Origin: Anaerosporobacter faecicola
GTDB taxonomy: Bacteria > Bacillota > Clostridia > Lachnospirales > Lachnospiraceae
NCBI RefSeq assembly: GCF_012070565.1
Contig: NZ_JAAQRO010000036.1
Coordinates: 62,001 to 126,000, forward strand
DNA: 64,000 bases
Reading direction: 5' to 3'
Position 1 is the stretch's first letter. The number at the start of each line of letters is the position of its first letter. Under the pieces are notes generated by a model. It was given only the letters and a program-made list of their open reading frames with translations. It did no database searches and was not told where the DNA came from. Positions 1-11,349 of this stretch are shown piece by piece. The translations under genes were made by a program, and so were the position numbers.

Positions 1-202
1 CATTCGCTACATCTTGGTTTTGTTCCTCAATGGCCTGTTTGGCCAACTGCTCCAATTCATTCAGTCGCAATAACTGTTCTTCTGTGTTTGTGGTATTCTG
101 GTTTGTTGTTTCATAATCTTGAATCTTCAATACCATAACGAAAAGAATCGCCAGTAGACCCAATGCAAACACCGTTGTAATCCTTTGTAATCTACGTCTC
201 AT
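1..202 (-). CDS. N-terminus of a membrane sensor histidine kinase (partial)
   Basis: The 67 visible codons, from an ATG at 202, open with a basic stretch (MRRRLQRI), then one hydrophobic membrane segment (about residues 9-24), then a Gln/Asn/Glu-rich, coiled-coil-like stretch that runs off the window edge. The ATG lies 7 bases after a GGAGG site and overlaps the 3' end of the response regulator by 11 bases, so the two are translationally coupled. No kinase domain is visible in this fragment. The call of partner histidine kinase is inferred from its position directly after an OmpR-type regulator and the membrane-anchor architecture. It could be another small membrane protein, but that is less likely. 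Confidence 0.6.
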   Translation of the reverse strand, partial: MRRRLQRITTVFALGLLAILFVMVLKIQDYETTNQNTTNTEEQLLRLNELEQLAKQAIEEQNQDVAN

Positions 203-881
203 TCTTTACCTCCAACATATATCCCACACCCCAAACGGTCTTGATATATTGTGGTTTTGCAGCATCTTCCTCTAATTTTTCTCGTAACCACCTGATATGA
301 ACCGTCAACGTGGAGGGTTCTACCTCACTGAATGCACCCCATACTTCACATAATAATTGTTCTTTCTTAATCGCTTCATTCTTGTGTTCTGCAAGATACG
401 CCAATAGATCGAATTCACGTAAGGAAAGAGCAACATTCTTCCCTTCTTTATGTACGGTTCTTGCTGTAGTATTTACTTCAACTGTTCCAAACTGTATCTT
501 CTTTTCTTCTTTGGTGAAACCATACGTACGACGAATCAGTGCATTTACCGTAGCAAGAAGTTCTTTCATCGAATACGGTTTTTTCAGATACCCGTCTCCC
601 CCCATCTCCAAGGCAGTAATCCGATCATCTTCACTGGTGCGTGCACTGGCGAAGATGACAGGGACCGTTGATACTTCACGCAGCTGTTCACAGATTTCAA
701 ACCCAGTTGAATCTGGGAGATTGATGTCAAGAAGGAGCAGATGAAAGGTTTGGTTTGTTAACTGTTCCAATGCCTCTTCCTCATCTGCTGCACATGTCAC
801 ATCGTACCCATAATTACACAACATCTCTTTCATAATAAAAGAGAGATCCTGATCATCATCGATAATTAATATCTTTTTCAT
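192..881 (-). CDS. OmpR/PhoB-family response regulator
   Basis: Two-domain DNA-binding response regulator of 229 aa, the normal family length. The receiver domain (residues 1-115) has the acidic pocket D8-D10, the phosphoacceptor D52 in LLLDINLPD, a switch Ser at 79 and the invariant K101 in LKKPYS. The C-terminal winged helix (about 128-225) carries the signature LREFDLLAYLAEH, VEPSTLTVHIRWLREKL and KTVWGVGYML. It should be phosphorylated by the kinase that begins inside its last codons and then bind promoter DNA. The target regulon cannot be read from the window. No sugar gene is in the same transcription unit, since a 135-base gap separates it from the isomerase gene upstream. Confidence 0.93.
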   Translation of the reverse strand: MKKILIIDDDQDLSFIMKEMLCNYGYDVTCAADEEEALEQLTNQTFHLLLLDINLPDSTGFEICEQLREVSTVPVIFASARTSEDDRITALEMGGDGYLKKPYSMKELLATVNALIRRTYGFTKEEKKIQFGTVEVNTTARTVHKEGKNVALSLREFDLLAYLAEHKNEAIKKEQLLCEVWGAFSEVEPSTLTVHIRWLREKLEEDAAKPQYIKTVWGVGYMLEVKNET

Positions 882-1016
882 CCTAATACCTGCCTTTCAA
901 GAAGTCAGCTTTATTATCTATTCAAACTTCGCACTTAGATACTTCGTATACGTAGGTGATTTTTTGATATGCAAAGTTTGCGTTATAGTTAGGGTATCAA
1001 AAGCCCTTAGCAAATC

Positions 1017-1862
1017 TTACACTGCCTTGAGAAACTCTGCTGACTGTTGTAGGAACGCAATCTGGTCCTCTGCTCCAAAATGCTCGATTGCAAAGTAATC
1101 CTCATATCCATTACTTCGTACCGTTCTCACCATTTCACCAATTGGCATATAGCCTACACCTACTGGACATGGTACTAACCCATGATTAAACCGATTGTTT
1201 TTGTTACACGCTACATCCTCTCCACGATCCTTACAATGTACATGAACCACATACGGTTGCAATATGCGATAGGCTTCTCTAACATCTTCATCGCTATACG
1301 CAAAGTTTCCCATATCGAATGTATACTGTAATCCAGGGACATGTTTCATAAACCATAACAATTGATTCATTCTTGCAAATGGTGCAAGAATGGAGTCAAA
1401 ATCCTCCAAAGTTACCGTAATCCCATACTCCTTGCCATACTCCACTAAGGTGATCAGATTTTCTTTCATTTGCACCACAGCATGGTTTTGTTCCATTGCA
1501 ACAGATTGGTTTTTGTACTCCTTTGATGCTGACTGAATGCCTTTTGCTTCTTCCTCTGCCAACAATCCTGGAACAACTAAGATCTTTTTCGCTCCTACTT
1601 CCTGCGCCGTTCGTACATGTTCCTTTGCTTTCTCCATGGAAGGGTCATTTCCCCAGTCATAAAATTCATAGATACAACTGATTTCCATACCCGCATCTTT
1701 GATTAAGGATAAAATCTCTTCTTTCCGCTGCAATAAGCAAGTAAGATTGATCTCAAACCCCTGAATTCCAGCTTCTTTTGCAAAGGCAACTGCTTGTTGC
1801 TCTGTTATGTTTCTTTGTTCACACGCTTCTACTATATGGTCATAAAATACAGATAATTTCAT
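1017..1862 (-). CDS. Sugar phosphate isomerase/epimerase, xylose-isomerase-like TIM barrel
   Basis: 281 aa, matching the usual size of AP-endonuclease-2/xylose-isomerase-like TIM barrels. The four expected metal or catalytic positions are visible in barrel order: E153 (TLEDFD), D183 (TFDMGNF), H209 (VHVHCKD) and E260 (FAIEHFG). No signal peptide, so cytoplasmic. It starts at an ATG behind GGGAGA, 27 bases after the ThuA-like gene, and is probably cotranscribed with it. Members of this family isomerise or epimerise keto-sugars, inositols or sugar acids. Pairing with ThuA suggests modification of an oxidised or keto sugar, but the substrate cannot be named. Confidence 0.85.
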   Translation of the reverse strand: MKLSVFYDHIVEACEQRNITEQQAVAFAKEAGIQGFEINLTCLLQRKEEILSLIKDAGMEISCIYEFYDWGNDPSMEKAKEHVRTAQEVGAKKILVVPGLLAEEEAKGIQSASKEYKNQSVAMEQNHAVVQMKENLITLVEYGKEYGITVTLEDFDSILAPFARMNQLLWFMKHVPGLQYTFDMGNFAYSDEDVREAYRILQPYVVHVHCKDRGEDVACNKNNRFNHGLVPCPVGVGYMPIGEMVRTVRSNGYEDYFAIEHFGAEDQIAFLQQSAEFLKAV

Positions 1863-1889
1863 ACATTCTCTCCCATGCTTTAATAAAGA

Positions 1890-2621
1890 TCAGTTACTTT
1901 TAGCCGACTCCAAAGGCCGTGTAATCTCTGGACAATCTAACCGCGTTACTCTTCGAATCTGGGGTTTTGCCCAATGTACTGCATTTCGAATAATCTGCTG
2001 AATTTCTTTTTGATAATAAACCGGATATTCCTCATGTCCCGGTTGGAAATAAAAGATTTTTCCCAACCCTCTTGTAAATGTTACTCCACTTCGAAATACC
2101 TCTCCGCTAGCAAACCAACCGATAAAAACTACATCATCTGGTTTTGGAATGTCAAAATACTCTCCATAACACTCTTCCTGTGGGATTTCAAACTGTGCTG
2201 GTACACCCGCTGCAATGGGATGCGCAGGAGCAGCGCACCAAACACGTTCCCGGTCTCCATGATGCCAACGTAAAGTCATGGAAGTTCCTAATAATTCTTT
2301 CATTGGTTTACTATAGTGTGCAGAATGTAAGGCAATCAGCCCCATTCCCATATGTACATGGTCTCTCACCCTCTTAACAACTTCGTCACAAACCTCATCT
2401 TGCCTTGCATGGCTCCACCAGATCAATACATCGGTGTCAGCAAGCACTTCCTCCGTTAACCCATGTTCTGGCATAGCAAGCGTAGCTATGCGCACCTGTA
2501 CGTCTTCCTCTTTCCCAAGAAATTCTGCAATACATTGATGAATTCCTTCTGGATAAACGTTCTTAATTTCCTCTAATTCTCTTTCATGTATATATTCATT
2601 CCATATCGTTACTTTAATCAT
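1890..2621 (-). CDS. ThuA-like domain protein
   Basis: 243 aa with the class-I glutamine-amidotransferase-like fold of the ThuA (trehalose utilisation) family. Hallmarks are an N-terminal strand (MIKVTIWNEY), the DVLIWWSHARQDEV segment (about residues 84-97), GMGLIALHSAHYS (about 113-126) and a C-terminal FQPGHEEYPVYY motif. In the alpha-proteobacterial prototype ThuA works with ThuB in 3-keto-trehalose metabolism; here only the family is recognised. The gene lies between an AraC regulator and the sugar isomerase on the same strand, with a RBS (AAAGGAT) before the ATG. A role in modifying disaccharides or keto-sugars is inferred. Confidence 0.8.
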   Translation of the reverse strand: MIKVTIWNEYIHERELEEIKNVYPEGIHQCIAEFLGKEEDVQVRIATLAMPEHGLTEEVLADTDVLIWWSHARQDEVCDEVVKRVRDHVHMGMGLIALHSAHYSKPMKELLGTSMTLRWHHGDRERVWCAAPAHPIAAGVPAQFEIPQEECYGEYFDIPKPDDVVFIGWFASGEVFRSGVTFTRGLGKIFYFQPGHEEYPVYYQKEIQQIIRNAVHWAKPQIRRVTRLDCPEITRPLESAKSN

Positions 2622-2704
2622 ACCTCGTATCCTTTCTTCCTGGTAGGGTGACAGAATTATTATACCCCTTTTCCTATGCGATTCCCAGTCCCTTTGACCT
2701 CCCT

Positions 2705-3568
2705 CTACATAGTAAGATTCTCTTGTGTCATCTGACTTCGATACGCAAGAGGAGAAATTCCTACTGTTTGTTTAAACAATCGGCTAAAGTATAAAGGATT
2801 CTCATACCCTACCAAATTGGCGACTTCTGAAACAAGAATATTTTCATTCGTTAAGAGATCTTTTGCCCGTCGCATTCGAATCTGAATAATATACTGTTTC
2901 GGTGAATACCCTGTATATTTCGTAAAACTATCAATAAATCGGTAATAATTTAAATGCTGTTCTTTGGCATATTCTTTGATCAGGATTTCCTCTTCTGCTC
3001 TACTGTGAAAGTAGCGAATTGCCTTTTCCACCTGAAAATTATATGCATATGGTTTATCCTTTTTCTTATCCATATTTCTTGACATTAGCAGCAATAATTC
3101 CATAAGTAGTAAAGTCGCCGATTGTTCATAATGTGACTCCTTCATCTGCAATTCCTGTATGATTTTCATAAATAGTTCCTCATACCCTGTATGTACCCCA
3201 ATGTCAAAGATATGTTCCTTGTCAAACGACAATTTTTCCAGATAAGGATGTCCCACCTCACAAGAAAAATGAACCCAATATACATCGGTTTGATCCTTTT
3301 TCTGGTATCGATAATACTGTGCTTCACATGGGCGGTATAAGACACAACACCCTTTTTCTACCATGACAAGCTTATCATTTACCAAAAATTGTGCTCTTCC
3401 TTCTGCAACATAAAGCAGTTGATACGTCTTCGTCCCCCACTGCCGCCTCGTCTCGAATTGTTCCCTATGGATCATCTTATATCTACCACAACAATGGACA
3501 AAAAAATTCTCCTTGGATACCGTCTCTTCAATCCGCTGGTCATCATAATATCCTGTTATTGTGTACAT
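2705..3568 (-). CDS. AraC-family transcriptional regulator
   Basis: 287 aa. The N-terminal half (about 30-130) has a cupin-like sugar-sensing domain (YVAEGRAQFLVNDKL, YRPCEAQYYRY). The C-terminal about 100 residues form two helix-turn-helix motifs, ending in the AraC signature VANLVGYENPLYFSRLFKQ followed by GISPLAYR. It starts at an ATG behind AGAGGTG and is divergent from the GH2 beta-galactosidase at 3847, sharing a 278-base intergenic region with a direct-repeat operator candidate. It also lies directly upstream of the thuA/isomerase pair. It probably activates one or both units in response to a galactoside; the effector is not visible. Confidence 0.9.
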   Translation of the reverse strand: MYTITGYYDDQRIEETVSKENFFVHCCGRYKMIHREQFETRRQWGTKTYQLLYVAEGRAQFLVNDKLVMVEKGCCVLYRPCEAQYYRYQKKDQTDVYWVHFSCEVGHPYLEKLSFDKEHIFDIGVHTGYEELFMKIIQELQMKESHYEQSATLLLMELLLLMSRNMDKKKDKPYAYNFQVEKAIRYFHSRAEEEILIKEYAKEQHLNYYRFIDSFTKYTGYSPKQYIIQIRMRRAKDLLTNENILVSEVANLVGYENPLYFSRLFKQTVGISPLAYRSQMTQENLTM

Positions 3569-3735
3569 TGCTTTTCACCTCTTCTACCTTTCTTACATTA
3601 TTGCCCTCTCGATCTTTCCACTCAACAGCCGTGAACCCATTGCATTCCGATTGATTTGAACGATAGACACCTGAAGGAAAGATTCGCCTAACCGAATACA
3701 CAAACATTTGCACTCCAATTTAAACAAAAGTGAAA

Positions 3736-3766
3736 ACTTTGTGCATATCCTTAATACTTTGTGTAT
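3736..3766 (+). promoter_or_regulatory. Candidate AraC operator: two direct half-sites
   Basis: ACTTTGTGCAT (3736-3746) and ACTTTGTGTAT (3756-3766) are direct repeats starting exactly 20 bases apart, about two helical turns. They sit in the intergenic region between the divergent AraC gene and the GH2 gene, 80-110 bases before the GH2 start. This layout is typical of AraC/XylS operators, where the two HTH motifs read adjacent major grooves. Binding is inferred, not shown. Confidence 0.45.
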
Positions 3767-3780
3767 GGAGTATATCATAA

Positions 3781-6867
<3,087 letters not shown>

Positions 6868-7032
6868 TACACGCAAACTTCACACTTGAAAGTTTTGAAC
6901 GTTTATGTGATAGCGATATTCAAAGGAAAAACACACTCTCCTTTCGCTTCACACGTATCGGTACTAAGGTTGCCCATACTAAGTAAACAAACAAATGTAA
7001 GTGAACAAATGTAACGAACAAACACAAACTAA

Positions 7033-7105
7033 AAAATCTACATGAATTTTCCGAATAGAGAGCGCCGAGAAGGGATCCTCTTTAGCAGGAATTCATGTAG
7101 ATTTT
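7033..7105. terminator. Bidirectional hairpin terminator between GH2 and YolD genes
   Basis: A perfect 15-bp stem (7033-7047 with 7091-7105, arm AAAATCTACATGAAT) encloses about 43 bases that contain a GC-rich inner segment. A/T runs flank both sides, so it could end the rightward lacZ transcript and the leftward polymerase/YolD transcript. Confidence 0.7.
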
Positions 7106-7137
7106 CTATTATTATTCTATTTTCAATTTAAGTCGTC

Positions 7138-7479
7138 TTACTCTAACCACTGGATTCTTCCCTGTATATCATAGATATCATCAAAGGAGATTTTGGTATT
7201 CACAATCTTTATCGTACGAGATGTCGTATCTAACCTTGAAACGAGTCCTGTCACTTTCAGATATACTCCCTGTTCGAAATAAATAACTGTGATCATATCA
7301 TTTTTCTGTACTTGATGCAGTTTTTCGTCTAATATGCTTTTGGCATAGTCTGATAACTCCACTTTTGGTACAATAATCTTCTCTTTCTCTCGTAATGCCT
7401 CTCGAAATCCTTTCAGTGCATCAAAGGGCATGAACTGTTTTGCTCGTTCTGCTGGACTCATATGCCTTCTATTCCCCAC
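7138..7479 (-). CDS. YolD-like protein, partner of the Y-family polymerase
   Basis: 113 aa if started at the GTG at 7479, which follows GGAGGG by 6 bases; a GTG at 7524 without a good ribosome site would give 128 aa. The family core is clear: SPAERAKQFMPFDALKGFREAL near the N-terminus, then the KIIVPKVELSDYAKSILDEKL helix and a C-terminal beta domain (ITVIYFEQGVYLKVTG, TRTIKIVNTKISFDDI). YolD-like proteins are nearly always encoded just after UmuC/UvrX-type polymerases in Firmicutes. Here the two overlap by 11 bases, which implies translational coupling. A role in translesion synthesis is inferred from this linkage; the biochemical role of the family is poorly known. Confidence 0.8.
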   Translation of the reverse strand: MGNRRHMSPAERAKQFMPFDALKGFREALREKEKIIVPKVELSDYAKSILDEKLHQVQKNDMITVIYFEQGVYLKVTGLVSRLDTTSRTIKIVNTKISFDDIYDIQGRIQWLE

Positions 7480-8737
7480 TTTTATGCCCTCCAATCTGAT
7501 GATTTCGCTCGATGGTCGTCCCACCTGCCTGTAGATTCATTCCTTTTAAAATTGCATTGTTACCAAATTTCTTCTTGATGGAAAGCATTGCTGTCTGCAT
7601 CTTCCGTTCTCTCTCAAGTTCGGCAGGATCACAGAATAGATCATATTGCTGGTAGGCTTCTTCCACCACTTGATTAAATGTCAGATTCACTCTTCGAATG
7701 GGAACATGGCGATCCACAATCTTTTCATAAAGTTGTTCCACATGCGAGAGGATACTTCTTGCAGAACTTGTTGCCGTATTCATAGAAATCGTTCCTCTTG
7801 CCGAATCCATTTGAAATTCTTTGGCATATCCTAGATATAACGAAATCGATTCGGTTACCAAGCCTTTCTCTACCAGATCCAAACTAAGGAGATCTGCCAT
7901 CTCTTTTACAATCAGTTTCCCTTCTTCAAAATGGTAGTCTCTTGGCAGTATTTGACCACTGGACAGACAATTTGTCTTCGCCTTATATGCGTGAATATCT
8001 GCTATCGTTGTGGTTTCCCTTCCCCATGCATGATCAATTAATAACTCCGCATCAATCCCAAACAAACGATACAGGATATCCTCGTCCGCCTTCGCAATCT
8101 CTCCCATCGTGTGGATTCCGACTCCTTCTAACCGTTTCGCTGTTCCTGATCCCACTCGCCAAAAATCCTTCAATGGTTTATGATTCCACAACATGCTTCG
8201 ATAGCTTTCCTCATCTAATATACCAATGCAGTCCTTTGTATGCTTCGCCGTAATATCCAAAGCAATCTTAGCCAGATACAGATTGCTCCCTATCCCACAA
8301 GTCGCTGTAATACCTGTATTCTGCATGATATCCTGCATGATTCGTACTCCAAGTTCTTTTGCTGTCATTTGATACATGGCAAGATAATCTGTTACGTCCA
8401 TAAAAGCTTCATCAATGGAATACACGTGTATATCTTCTTTTGCAATGTATTTTAGATAGATTGCGTAAATCTCAGCTGAATACGCAATATACAACTTCAT
8501 CCTTGGTGTTGCCATAATATAGTCCACCTGCTTTGGAATTTGAAATACCCTGCATCGATTGGGAATACCTAATGCTTTCATAGAGGGAGAGATTGCTAGG
8601 CAAATGGTCTTCTCGGAACGTTCTGGATCCGCCACAACAAGATTGGTTGTTAGGGGATCTAAACTCCGCTCCACACATTCCACTGAAGCATAAAAGGATT
8701 TTAAATCAATACATATATACGTTCTTTCTGAAGCCAT
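7469..8737 (-). CDS. Y-family DNA polymerase (UmuC/UvrX-like)
   Basis: 422 aa translesion polymerase. The palm opens with the catalytic IDLKSFYASVECVERSLDP motif (first acidic residue D11), and the second acidic pair appears in HVYSIDEAFMDVTDY (SIDE). The finger motif (CLAISPSMKALGIPNRCRVFQ), HhH region (DFWRVGSGTAKRLEGVGIHTMGEIA) and C-terminal little finger (YLGYAKEF..RRVNLTFNQV) follow. It resembles the SOS-regulated YqjW/UvrX subgroup rather than DinB because of its length and YolD partner. It starts at an ATG behind a long GGAGGGAGG site and is preceded by a LexA-box-like palindrome. It is expected to copy past lesions at the cost of mutations. Confidence 0.93.
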   Translation of the reverse strand: MASERTYICIDLKSFYASVECVERSLDPLTTNLVVADPERSEKTICLAISPSMKALGIPNRCRVFQIPKQVDYIMATPRMKLYIAYSAEIYAIYLKYIAKEDIHVYSIDEAFMDVTDYLAMYQMTAKELGVRIMQDIMQNTGITATCGIGSNLYLAKIALDITAKHTKDCIGILDEESYRSMLWNHKPLKDFWRVGSGTAKRLEGVGIHTMGEIAKADEDILYRLFGIDAELLIDHAWGRETTTIADIHAYKAKTNCLSSGQILPRDYHFEEGKLIVKEMADLLSLDLVEKGLVTESISLYLGYAKEFQMDSARGTISMNTATSSARSILSHVEQLYEKIVDRHVPIRRVNLTFNQVVEEAYQQYDLFCDPAELERERKMQTAMLSIKKKFGNNAILKGMNLQAGGTTIERNHQIGGHKSGE

Positions 8738-8761
8738 TCTTCTCTTCCTCCCTCCTAACTT

Positions 8762-8804
8762 CGAATATATGTTCTATTATAGCACATTCTTATTTGTTTG
8801 AAAA
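8762..8804 (-). promoter_or_regulatory. SOS promoter: LexA/DinR-type box overlapping a sigma-A promoter
   Basis: Read on the minus strand, a -35-like TTTTCA (8799-8804) is followed after 17 bases by a perfect TATAAT (8776-8781) and immediately by AGAACATATATTCG (8762-8775). The latter is close to the Gram-positive LexA operator (GAAC-N4-GTTC), with one degenerate arm. The box overlaps the expected transcription start of the Y-family polymerase gene, the right place for LexA repression. Confidence 0.72.
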
Positions 8805-8955
8805 GCTATGGTCGTAACTGCTATTTCATTTCAGTATTACATTTTTCTCCCATTCTATAACAATACATATTTCCATATATTTCAACATGACTTATCGCAT
8901 AAATCCTCTTCCTATTTGCACATACTAATTTTAACACTTCAAAGGAGAATCCATT

Positions 8956-9123
8956 ATGTCCTACGTAGCACCCAAAGTTCAACACCAATTTGAAACGCTC
9001 TCCATTGACTTAAAAAACGAGATTCTCAAACGTGATGTTGAGATCTACGATCTTACTGATCTTATCCGCGTATTAAATGAGATAACAGAAGAAGCAGAAA
9101 AGGTGCCCATGCAAAAGGGATAA
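8956..9123 (+). CDS. Small protein of unknown function (55 aa)
   Basis: A plus-strand ORF of 55 codons starting at ATG 8956, 8 bases after a strong AAAGGAG site (8941-8947). The product begins MSYVAPKVQHQFETLSIDLK and is acidic overall and predicted helical (KNEILKRDVEIYDLTDLIRVLNEITEEAEKV). No signal peptide or membrane segment, and I do not recognise a family. The last codons run into a large hairpin (9096-9170) that may be its terminator. It stands alone between the SOS-controlled polymerase promoter (divergent) and the GH112 gene (convergent), so an SOS-linked role is possible but speculative. The good ribosome site supports real translation. Confidence 0.6.
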   Translation: MSYVAPKVQHQFETLSIDLKNEILKRDVEIYDLTDLIRVLNEITEEAEKVPMQKG

Positions 9124-9170
9124 TAGTCCCTGGGGCGACAACTCCGTCGTCCTTGCATAGCACCTTTTCT
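9096..9170. terminator. Large branched hairpin, probable bidirectional terminator
   Basis: An outer stem of two near-perfect blocks (AGAAAAGGTGC with GCACCTTTTCT, and ATGCAA with TTGCAT) closes a 38-base interior that can form smaller hairpins, for example AGGGA with TCCCT. It overlaps the end of the 55-aa ORF and abuts the stop codon of GH112 at 9172, and T-rich DNA follows on the plus side. It would terminate both convergent transcripts. The three-way shape is more elaborate than an ordinary terminator. Confidence 0.6.
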
Positions 9171-9171
9171 T

Positions 9172-11334
9172 CTATTCCTTTACGGTTCGAATCTGAGACT
9201 CGTTTGCTGCTAATTGAAAGATTTCCTCTCCATATGGTGTTCTAACCTTTGTCTCTTGTATTTCCTCTGTGTTATTTATAGCGACAAGTGTTTTAACCTT
9301 TGGATAATACGCACATTCTGTGTTTGGATTATCCGTTATATACATTGGTTCTTGGTCCTGATGAACTGCTTGTAACAGAATCTGTAATAACATTCTTGTA
9401 TTCTCGTTCCCATATTGAAAACTTGCCAGATAGACACCTCTACCTTTTCCATATTCATGAGCCGTTATGGTTGGAATACTATTTTCTTCTGCATAGACTT
9501 TCGTATCTTCACATACAAGATAGCGATTTTCTCTTCCAGAAACAGAGGCACCTTTCGGTATCATATCCTCTGATGGAGAACATTCATAGCTCCATTTTCC
9601 ATGACAGACCCGTTCTCCTCTGTCCTCGTCAATTCCAAGAACATGTGCCATACGAAAGAAGGTTGCATAACCACCTACTGCAGATGGTTCATTAACTCCA
9701 AGAAATGTACCGCCCTGATGAACCCATTCACTCAGCTTTATTACAACAGCCTCATCTTTCCAGGCATCTCCACCGCTCCATGCACTTCCTGCAGGTCCGG
9801 CATTCACGATTACATCAAATTCCGTTACTCTTCCATTCTTCACATCTTCAAAATTCAAAAAATCAACAGAAACAGGTAATCCAGATAACGCTTCGTTTAT
9901 ATGAATCAAATCAAACTGATCCGTTTCATGAAAATGTCCAGATAAACTCCAAGCTCGAAGTTTTCCCCAACTATGCAATACCCCAACTTTACAAGGAAAT
10001 TGATAGACTTCACTTATTTCATGCAGTTTTTTGATTCTTCGGAATTCATTCGCAATCTCCTCCATATAATCGCAAAACTCCTGATATGGTTCCACCAGAT
10101 GAAGATAACCACCCAGTCCAATCCGTTCGATGGGTTGACGCAAAAGCGCCCGTCGAATATTTCTCCAATAGTTTCTTGCATCCGCAGTAGGGTCTCCACC
10201 TTCGCTAAAAGTTGGTGTCCCTCCTAAACCAATTGGGAATAGGTATGGGTGCAATCGAATCTCATGTATCTTAACAGGAACATTGGCACAAAGTCGTACC
10301 TCATATCCTGAGAATACACATTTGATTATCCCGTCAAATCCCAACTTAGGGAATCGTGAACTATATGGCTCCACTCCAATCCAGCTATCATCATAGAACA
10401 CGTACGCTTTTTTCCCAAACTGGTGAACCAAATCCACTAGCTTTCTTCCTAATTCCACAACAAATTGATTGGTAAAATGAAGATAATCCAATTGCTGTTT
10501 CGTAGGTGGCATATGGGTAACATGGAATTTCCCTTGATTTATAAAATCTTCTGCCGTTAGTGCATATTTATACTCTTTTTCAAACTTTCTTAACGCTTCT
10601 GGACTCACTGTAAAATCATAGGAAGCCCAGTCTGAGTATAGAGAACGACATCGCGAATCTTCTCCCCAAATCCACGTAAAATTATAAAACAAAGACGTAA
10701 ACCGTACCACTGTCGTACTTGTATGTTCCATACACCACTTCTTTAGCCACCCATATAGATACTTTTGCGCTTGTTCCGACCTAGGGTCAATGGGCATCAG
10801 ATGCTCTTTCTTCCAATCATTCGTTACATGATTATACATCGAGATTTCTTCCCATTGACGATATGCCAAGAAATTAACCGAATACTCATGAAATGGCTTT
10901 GTGGACTGCACCACGATATTTCCAGCTTCCTTTTCATAGGTCCACAGATATCGTGGTACCTCCTTGTTTATGGTACGATCAAATACTTGCCAGTATCTTA
11001 ATGCATCTTCTTCATCGTTAAGGATAAACTGCTCTGTAAAATAGCCTTTTAATAGATGAATTACAAGATAATGCTCTTTCGCAATCTCCATCTTAGACAT
11101 TAGAAATGTTTGCTGTAATTGATCCATATGCTCTTTCGCCCATTCATTATGGTCTCTAATTATACAGATTGTAGAATAGATACCATAACCAGATTGGGTA
11201 ATCTGATCCGATAGTTTTGTTCCATCACTATCCCGTATTACATCAGCTCCCCATTTCTTTGCCAAATCCAAAGTCAGTTTTTCAAAGCCGGCTTCCCCTG
11301 GTAGCGTAAAACTTCCTTTCTCATCAAATACCAT
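9172..11334 (-). CDS. GH112 beta-galactoside phosphorylase (probably galactosyl-beta-1,4-L-rhamnose phosphorylase)
   Basis: 720 aa, the normal GH112 length. It aligns along its length with bifidobacterial lacto-N-biose/galacto-N-biose phosphorylase as I remember it: FTLPGEAGFEKLTLDLAKKW then IRDSDGT at the N-terminus, EMYNHxTNDW-like SMYNHVTNDWKKEH, VVRFTSLFYNFT, the catalytic-acid region DDSWIGVEPY (D316 by alignment), RRALLRQPIERIGLGGYL, and a C-terminal Rossmann-like domain with YGKGRGVYLASF. The family phosphorolyses Gal-beta-1,3-HexNAc or Gal-beta-1,4-L-rhamnose, giving galactose 1-phosphate. The gene follows GH105 by 15 bases in a rhamnogalacturonan operon, so galactosyl-rhamnose is the better substrate guess. 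No signal peptide. Confidence 0.88.
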   Translation of the reverse strand: MVFDEKGSFTLPGEAGFEKLTLDLAKKWGADVIRDSDGTKLSDQITQSGYGIYSTICIIRDHNEWAKEHMDQLQQTFLMSKMEIAKEHYLVIHLLKGYFTEQFILNDEEDALRYWQVFDRTINKEVPRYLWTYEKEAGNIVVQSTKPFHEYSVNFLAYRQWEEISMYNHVTNDWKKEHLMPIDPRSEQAQKYLYGWLKKWCMEHTSTTVVRFTSLFYNFTWIWGEDSRCRSLYSDWASYDFTVSPEALRKFEKEYKYALTAEDFINQGKFHVTHMPPTKQQLDYLHFTNQFVVELGRKLVDLVHQFGKKAYVFYDDSWIGVEPYSSRFPKLGFDGIIKCVFSGYEVRLCANVPVKIHEIRLHPYLFPIGLGGTPTFSEGGDPTADARNYWRNIRRALLRQPIERIGLGGYLHLVEPYQEFCDYMEEIANEFRRIKKLHEISEVYQFPCKVGVLHSWGKLRAWSLSGHFHETDQFDLIHINEALSGLPVSVDFLNFEDVKNGRVTEFDVIVNAGPAGSAWSGGDAWKDEAVVIKLSEWVHQGGTFLGVNEPSAVGGYATFFRMAHVLGIDEDRGERVCHGKWSYECSPSEDMIPKGASVSGRENRYLVCEDTKVYAEENSIPTITAHEYGKGRGVYLASFQYGNENTRMLLQILLQAVHQDQEPMYITDNPNTECAYYPKVKTLVAINNTEEIQETKVRTPYGEEIFQLAANESQIRTVKE

Positions 11335-11349
11335 TTCCCAGCCTCCTAA

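Noticed and set aside
310-744. Plus-strand ORF opposite the response regulator (144 aa)
   Set aside because: It is the antisense shadow of a well-conserved regulator, with no ribosome site and a Ser/Arg-rich composition typical of reverse-frame noise.
923-983. Inverted repeat CAAACTTCGCA / TGCAAAGTTTG between the response regulator and isomerase genes
   Set aside because: The arms are imperfect, about 40 bases apart and without a T tract; it may be chance in AT-rich DNA, so no terminator is claimed.
3593-3778. Minus-strand ORF of 61 aa upstream of the AraC gene
   Set aside because: It lies in the divergent promoter region over the operator candidate and lacks a ribosome site.
9172-11334. 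GH42-like beta-galactosidase as an alternative for the 720-aa gene
   Set aside because: The sequence matches GH112 phosphorylases from end to end, including the DSWIGVEPY region and the C-terminal domain, rather than GH42 hydrolases.
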